A program made the position numbers and the translations under genes. DNA of 64,000 nucleotides, taken from Rubripirellula obstinata. Its GTDB lineage: Bacteria; Planctomycetota; Planctomycetia; Pirellulales; Pirellulaceae. Under the pieces are notes generated by a model, which was not told the origin of the DNA, ran no database searches, and saw only the letters and a program-made list of their open reading frames with translations. Of this stretch, positions 61,953 to 64,000 are shown one piece after another; the first letter of the stretch is position 1; each line of letters begins with the position of its first letter. Location of the stretch: contig NZ_LWSK01000019.1 of the NCBI RefSeq assembly GCF_001642955.1, positions 1 through 64,000 on the forward strand, written 5' to 3'.

Positions 61953-64000
61953 CTAGTGGTTCATCGTGAATTCGGTGCTGTTTAGTAGTACCCAAAGTAC
62001 GTCGCCCAATGTTTCACTTTGTTGGGCCCCCGCCGGTTGGCTGCTCAAAAACTTAGCGTAACGAGTTCGCTCTTGTTCGGTTGGCTTTCGAGTCAGCGTT
62101 GCGACAAACAGTTTTTCGATTCTGGTTTCATCGTCAAAGAATGGCGACGACAAACTTCGCAAAATGCCTTTGGGGGCATCCTTGGTGACCGACGCGATCA
62201 TGGGCCCGTTCATCAGGGTCAGCGATTGTGGAATTCCGCCTTGGTAGTCTGTTCGCTGATCGATCGAAGTCCGAAACTGGGCCAAAAATGCAGTGCGAAC
62301 CGAATCCGAAAAGCGATCGACATTGGGCGCAGATTTCGATTGCACTGATGCACTCATTCCGCTGCCCAAGTCGGCTCGGCCGGTGGACATTGCCAAGCAA
62401 TCGTAGAGCTGTTCTGCGGTCAGCGGCTTTAGTGACATGCGAGCAAAGAAGTTGACTTCGCGTTGTGCCGCTTTGTTCTGATTTTCGCTCGACAACTGAT
62501 AGGCTTGGCTGTTCAGCAAGACCCGCATCAGCGATTGCAAATCGAAATCAGTTTTCACAAAGTAACGTCCAAGCTGGTTCAGCAATTCAGGACTTACCGG
62601 CGAATTGTGGCCGCCCATGTCGTCAACCGGATCGACGATACCTCGACCAAACAAATGAGCCCAGATGCGATTGACCGTTGCTTGAGAAAAATGATTGTTC
62701 TGCGGATGAGTGATCCATGCGGCCAACTGTTCGCGACGTGAAAGTCCGGTGGCTACGATGTCTTCGAACATCGCAAGGTCGGATTCATCCATGCCGTGTT
62801 CACCGTTCCGGTTGATGGGCAAGCTTGGTGGAATCACGACATCGGTTTCAGGCAGCTTCACGTCGCCAAAGTCTGCGTCACGGACACGCAACACTGGGCT
62901 GACCATTTCGATCTTACCTTGTGGGCGAGAAATCTGAGCGAAGTAGGCAGCCAGGCCCCAAAAGTCTTCCTGCGACCAATGATCAAACGGGTGGTCATGA
63001 CACTCGGCACATTCCATCCTCATGCCAAGAAAACAACGCGACGTGCGAGCCGCCAATTCTTCCGCATTCATTTTCGCCGCTGCGTAAAACAGCAACGGTC
63101 CCGATTCATTGACTCGACCTTGCGCCAATAACAATTTGCGAACCATCTGATCGTAAGGCTGATGGGTTGCAAATGAATCCGCCAGCCACTTTTCCAACTT
63201 GCCCGATCCACCCAAACGCGAAATTGCTGTTTCGTCATCCGGAACGAGCACCCGTTTCCAAACACCACCCAGATGTAGCGCGTGCTCGCGACTGTCCAGC
63301 AACTTGTCGATCAACTCGCGGCGACGCGTCAGCGAATCCGATTCAAAAAACTGATCGTATTCTGCGATCGAGGGGACTCGCCCGATCACGTCCAGGTAGA
63401 CCCGGCGCAGGAACGTTTCATCCGAAGCTAGACCGACCGGCACGACATCGTTTTCCGCCCACAGCTTTTCCAACAACTGATCAACTCGCTCTGTCATCGC
63501 GATCAAAGTGTCTGGAATGGGAACGAGTGGATCTGTATTGCTTACAGCGGTGGCTTTGGGATTCGATGCGACTGCCTTGTTCTTTTCAGTAGCATCTGCT
63601 GCCGGTTTCTCATCTTCTGATGACAGTGTTGTTGATGCTGGTTCAGATTTGGCAGGCTGTTCCTCTGATATCGCAAGTTTTGCAGTTGGTGGGTTCGTTG
63701 AAACGATTCCAGAATTTGAATCCGAATCCGCCATCTCAATCGGTGTGTCGGCGGCGATTCCCAAATCGAAGATGTTTGCTGGTCCTTCGCTTGGATAGTC
63801 AAAACTGACCTGCTGCCAACTGCTTGGTGCGATCACACGTGCAGACGCCAATGCCCCTTGGTGGACGCGGCATGAAACCGGCAATTTTGTTCTCGGGTCC
63901 AGCAGAAAAACTGCAGTGAATGCTCGACTGGGTTGTTGGTTCGACTCGAATGCAACCGTTAGCTCCAGCCAACGTCCCGAGGCGTCGTCGATGCTCCTTG
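61953..64000 (-). CDS. DUF1549/DUF1553 domain protein, 5' end outside the window
   Basis: The frame is open to the window edge (at least 682 codons), so the N-terminus is missing. The visible part has a Ser/Thr-rich linker, then a DUF1549 domain (FLRRVYLDVIGRVPSIAEYD, REHALHLGGVWKR) with a CAECH sequence in MRMECAECHDHPFDHWS. The CxxCH looks like a haem-binding motif, common in this family, in which it may ligate metal. The DUF1553 domain follows (LAAWITHPQNNHFSQATVNR and IWAHLFGRGIVDPVDDMGG), and the C-terminus ends with FTMNH. The gene heads the operon with DUF1501 downstream. The protein is probably exported. Confidence 0.9.
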   Translation of the reverse strand, partial: RSIDDASGRWLELTVAFESNQQPSRAFTAVFLLDPRTKLPVSCRVHQGALASARVIAPSSWQQVSFDYPSEGPANIFDLGIAADTPIEMADSDSNSGIVSTNPPTAKLAISEEQPAKSEPASTTLSSEDEKPAADATEKNKAVASNPKATAVSNTDPLVPIPDTLIAMTERVDQLLEKLWAENDVVPVGLASDETFLRRVYLDVIGRVPSIAEYDQFFESDSLTRRRELIDKLLDSREHALHLGGVWKRVLVPDDETAISRLGGSGKLEKWLADSFATHQPYDQMVRKLLLAQGRVNESGPLLFYAAAKMNAEELAARTSRCFLGMRMECAECHDHPFDHWSQEDFWGLAAYFAQISRPQGKIEMVSPVLRVRDADFGDVKLPETDVVIPPSLPINRNGEHGMDESDLAMFEDIVATGLSRREQLAAWITHPQNNHFSQATVNRIWAHLFGRGIVDPVDDMGGHNSPVSPELLNQLGRYFVKTDFDLQSLMRVLLNSQAYQLSSENQNKAAQREVNFFARMSLKPLTAEQLYDCLAMSTGRADLGSGMSASVQSKSAPNVDRFSDSVRTAFLAQFRTSIDQRTDYQGGIPQSLTLMNGPMIASVTKDAPKGILRSLSSPFFDDETRIEKLFVATLTRKPTEQERTRYAKFLSSQPAGAQQSETLGDVLWVLLNSTEFTMNH

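Overview
The window looks like chromosomal DNA from a planctomycete of the Pirellulaceae (Rhodopirellula-like). I base this on gene families typical of that group: DUF1501, DUF1549/DUF1553, DUF1559 and DUF1207 proteins, a planctomycete extracellular-signal motif (LEDRRMLA) on a giant secreted hydrolase, a PEP-CTERM protein, two sulfatases, an ECF sigma of the Rhodopirellula/Verrucomicrobium type, and a MoxR-DUF58-BatA membrane operon. No rRNA, tRNA, CRISPR array, phage or transposase gene was recognised. Intergenic regions are unusually rich in palindromic repeats.

Layout. 1-16.5 kb is mostly housekeeping: fatty-acid desaturase, a membrane-spanning Dop/PafA (pupylation family) homologue, alaS, argJ, an ABC-2 exporter pair, a flavin reductase whose 5' end has been tandemly triplicated, a GT9 glycosyltransferase, an S46 dipeptidyl-peptidase, a DUF1207 protein, rpmB and gatC. 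16.6-26 kb carries an NhaC antiporter, secreted proteins of unknown function, comB, a large TPR protein, a small FlgN-like protein and a cysteine-rich secreted protein with its own promoter and terminator.

26.3-42 kb is a carbohydrate utilisation locus. It holds two GH99/GH71-like proteins (one a 1303-residue multidomain secreted protein with a dockerin-like C-terminus), a FucP-type sugar transporter overlapping a ROK sugar kinase, and a GH92 alpha-mannosidase. A minus-strand operon follows: DUF1080, Gfo/Idh oxidoreductase and two sulfatases. The likely substrate is an alpha-mannose-containing, possibly sulfated glycan that is cut outside or in the periplasm, imported and phosphorylated. A LacI-type operator candidate lies between the divergent GH99-like and transporter genes.

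42-47.3 kb holds a DUF1559 pseudopilin with a 60-residue lipoprotein, a PEP-CTERM protein, and an ECF sigma overlapping a FecR/LamG membrane protein. 47.6-64 kb is one long minus-strand run: DUF1549/DUF1553 (5' end beyond the window), DUF1501, an EF-hand protein, MoxR ATPase, DUF58, BatA-type VWA protein, a second VWA-type membrane protein and a 1331-residue coiled-coil membrane protein. It is probably a cell-envelope assembly or surveillance system.

Repeats. At least four palindromic families are interspersed. Family A (GTAGGCCGTAGCGAG) has four full copies and several halves. Family B is a GC-rich hairpin. Family C forms the triplicated hairpin before the flavin reductase. Family D is a 165-bp duplicated element. 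A nested inverted repeat of about 330 bp lies downstream of the NhaC gene. Several of these sit between convergent genes and may double as bidirectional terminators.
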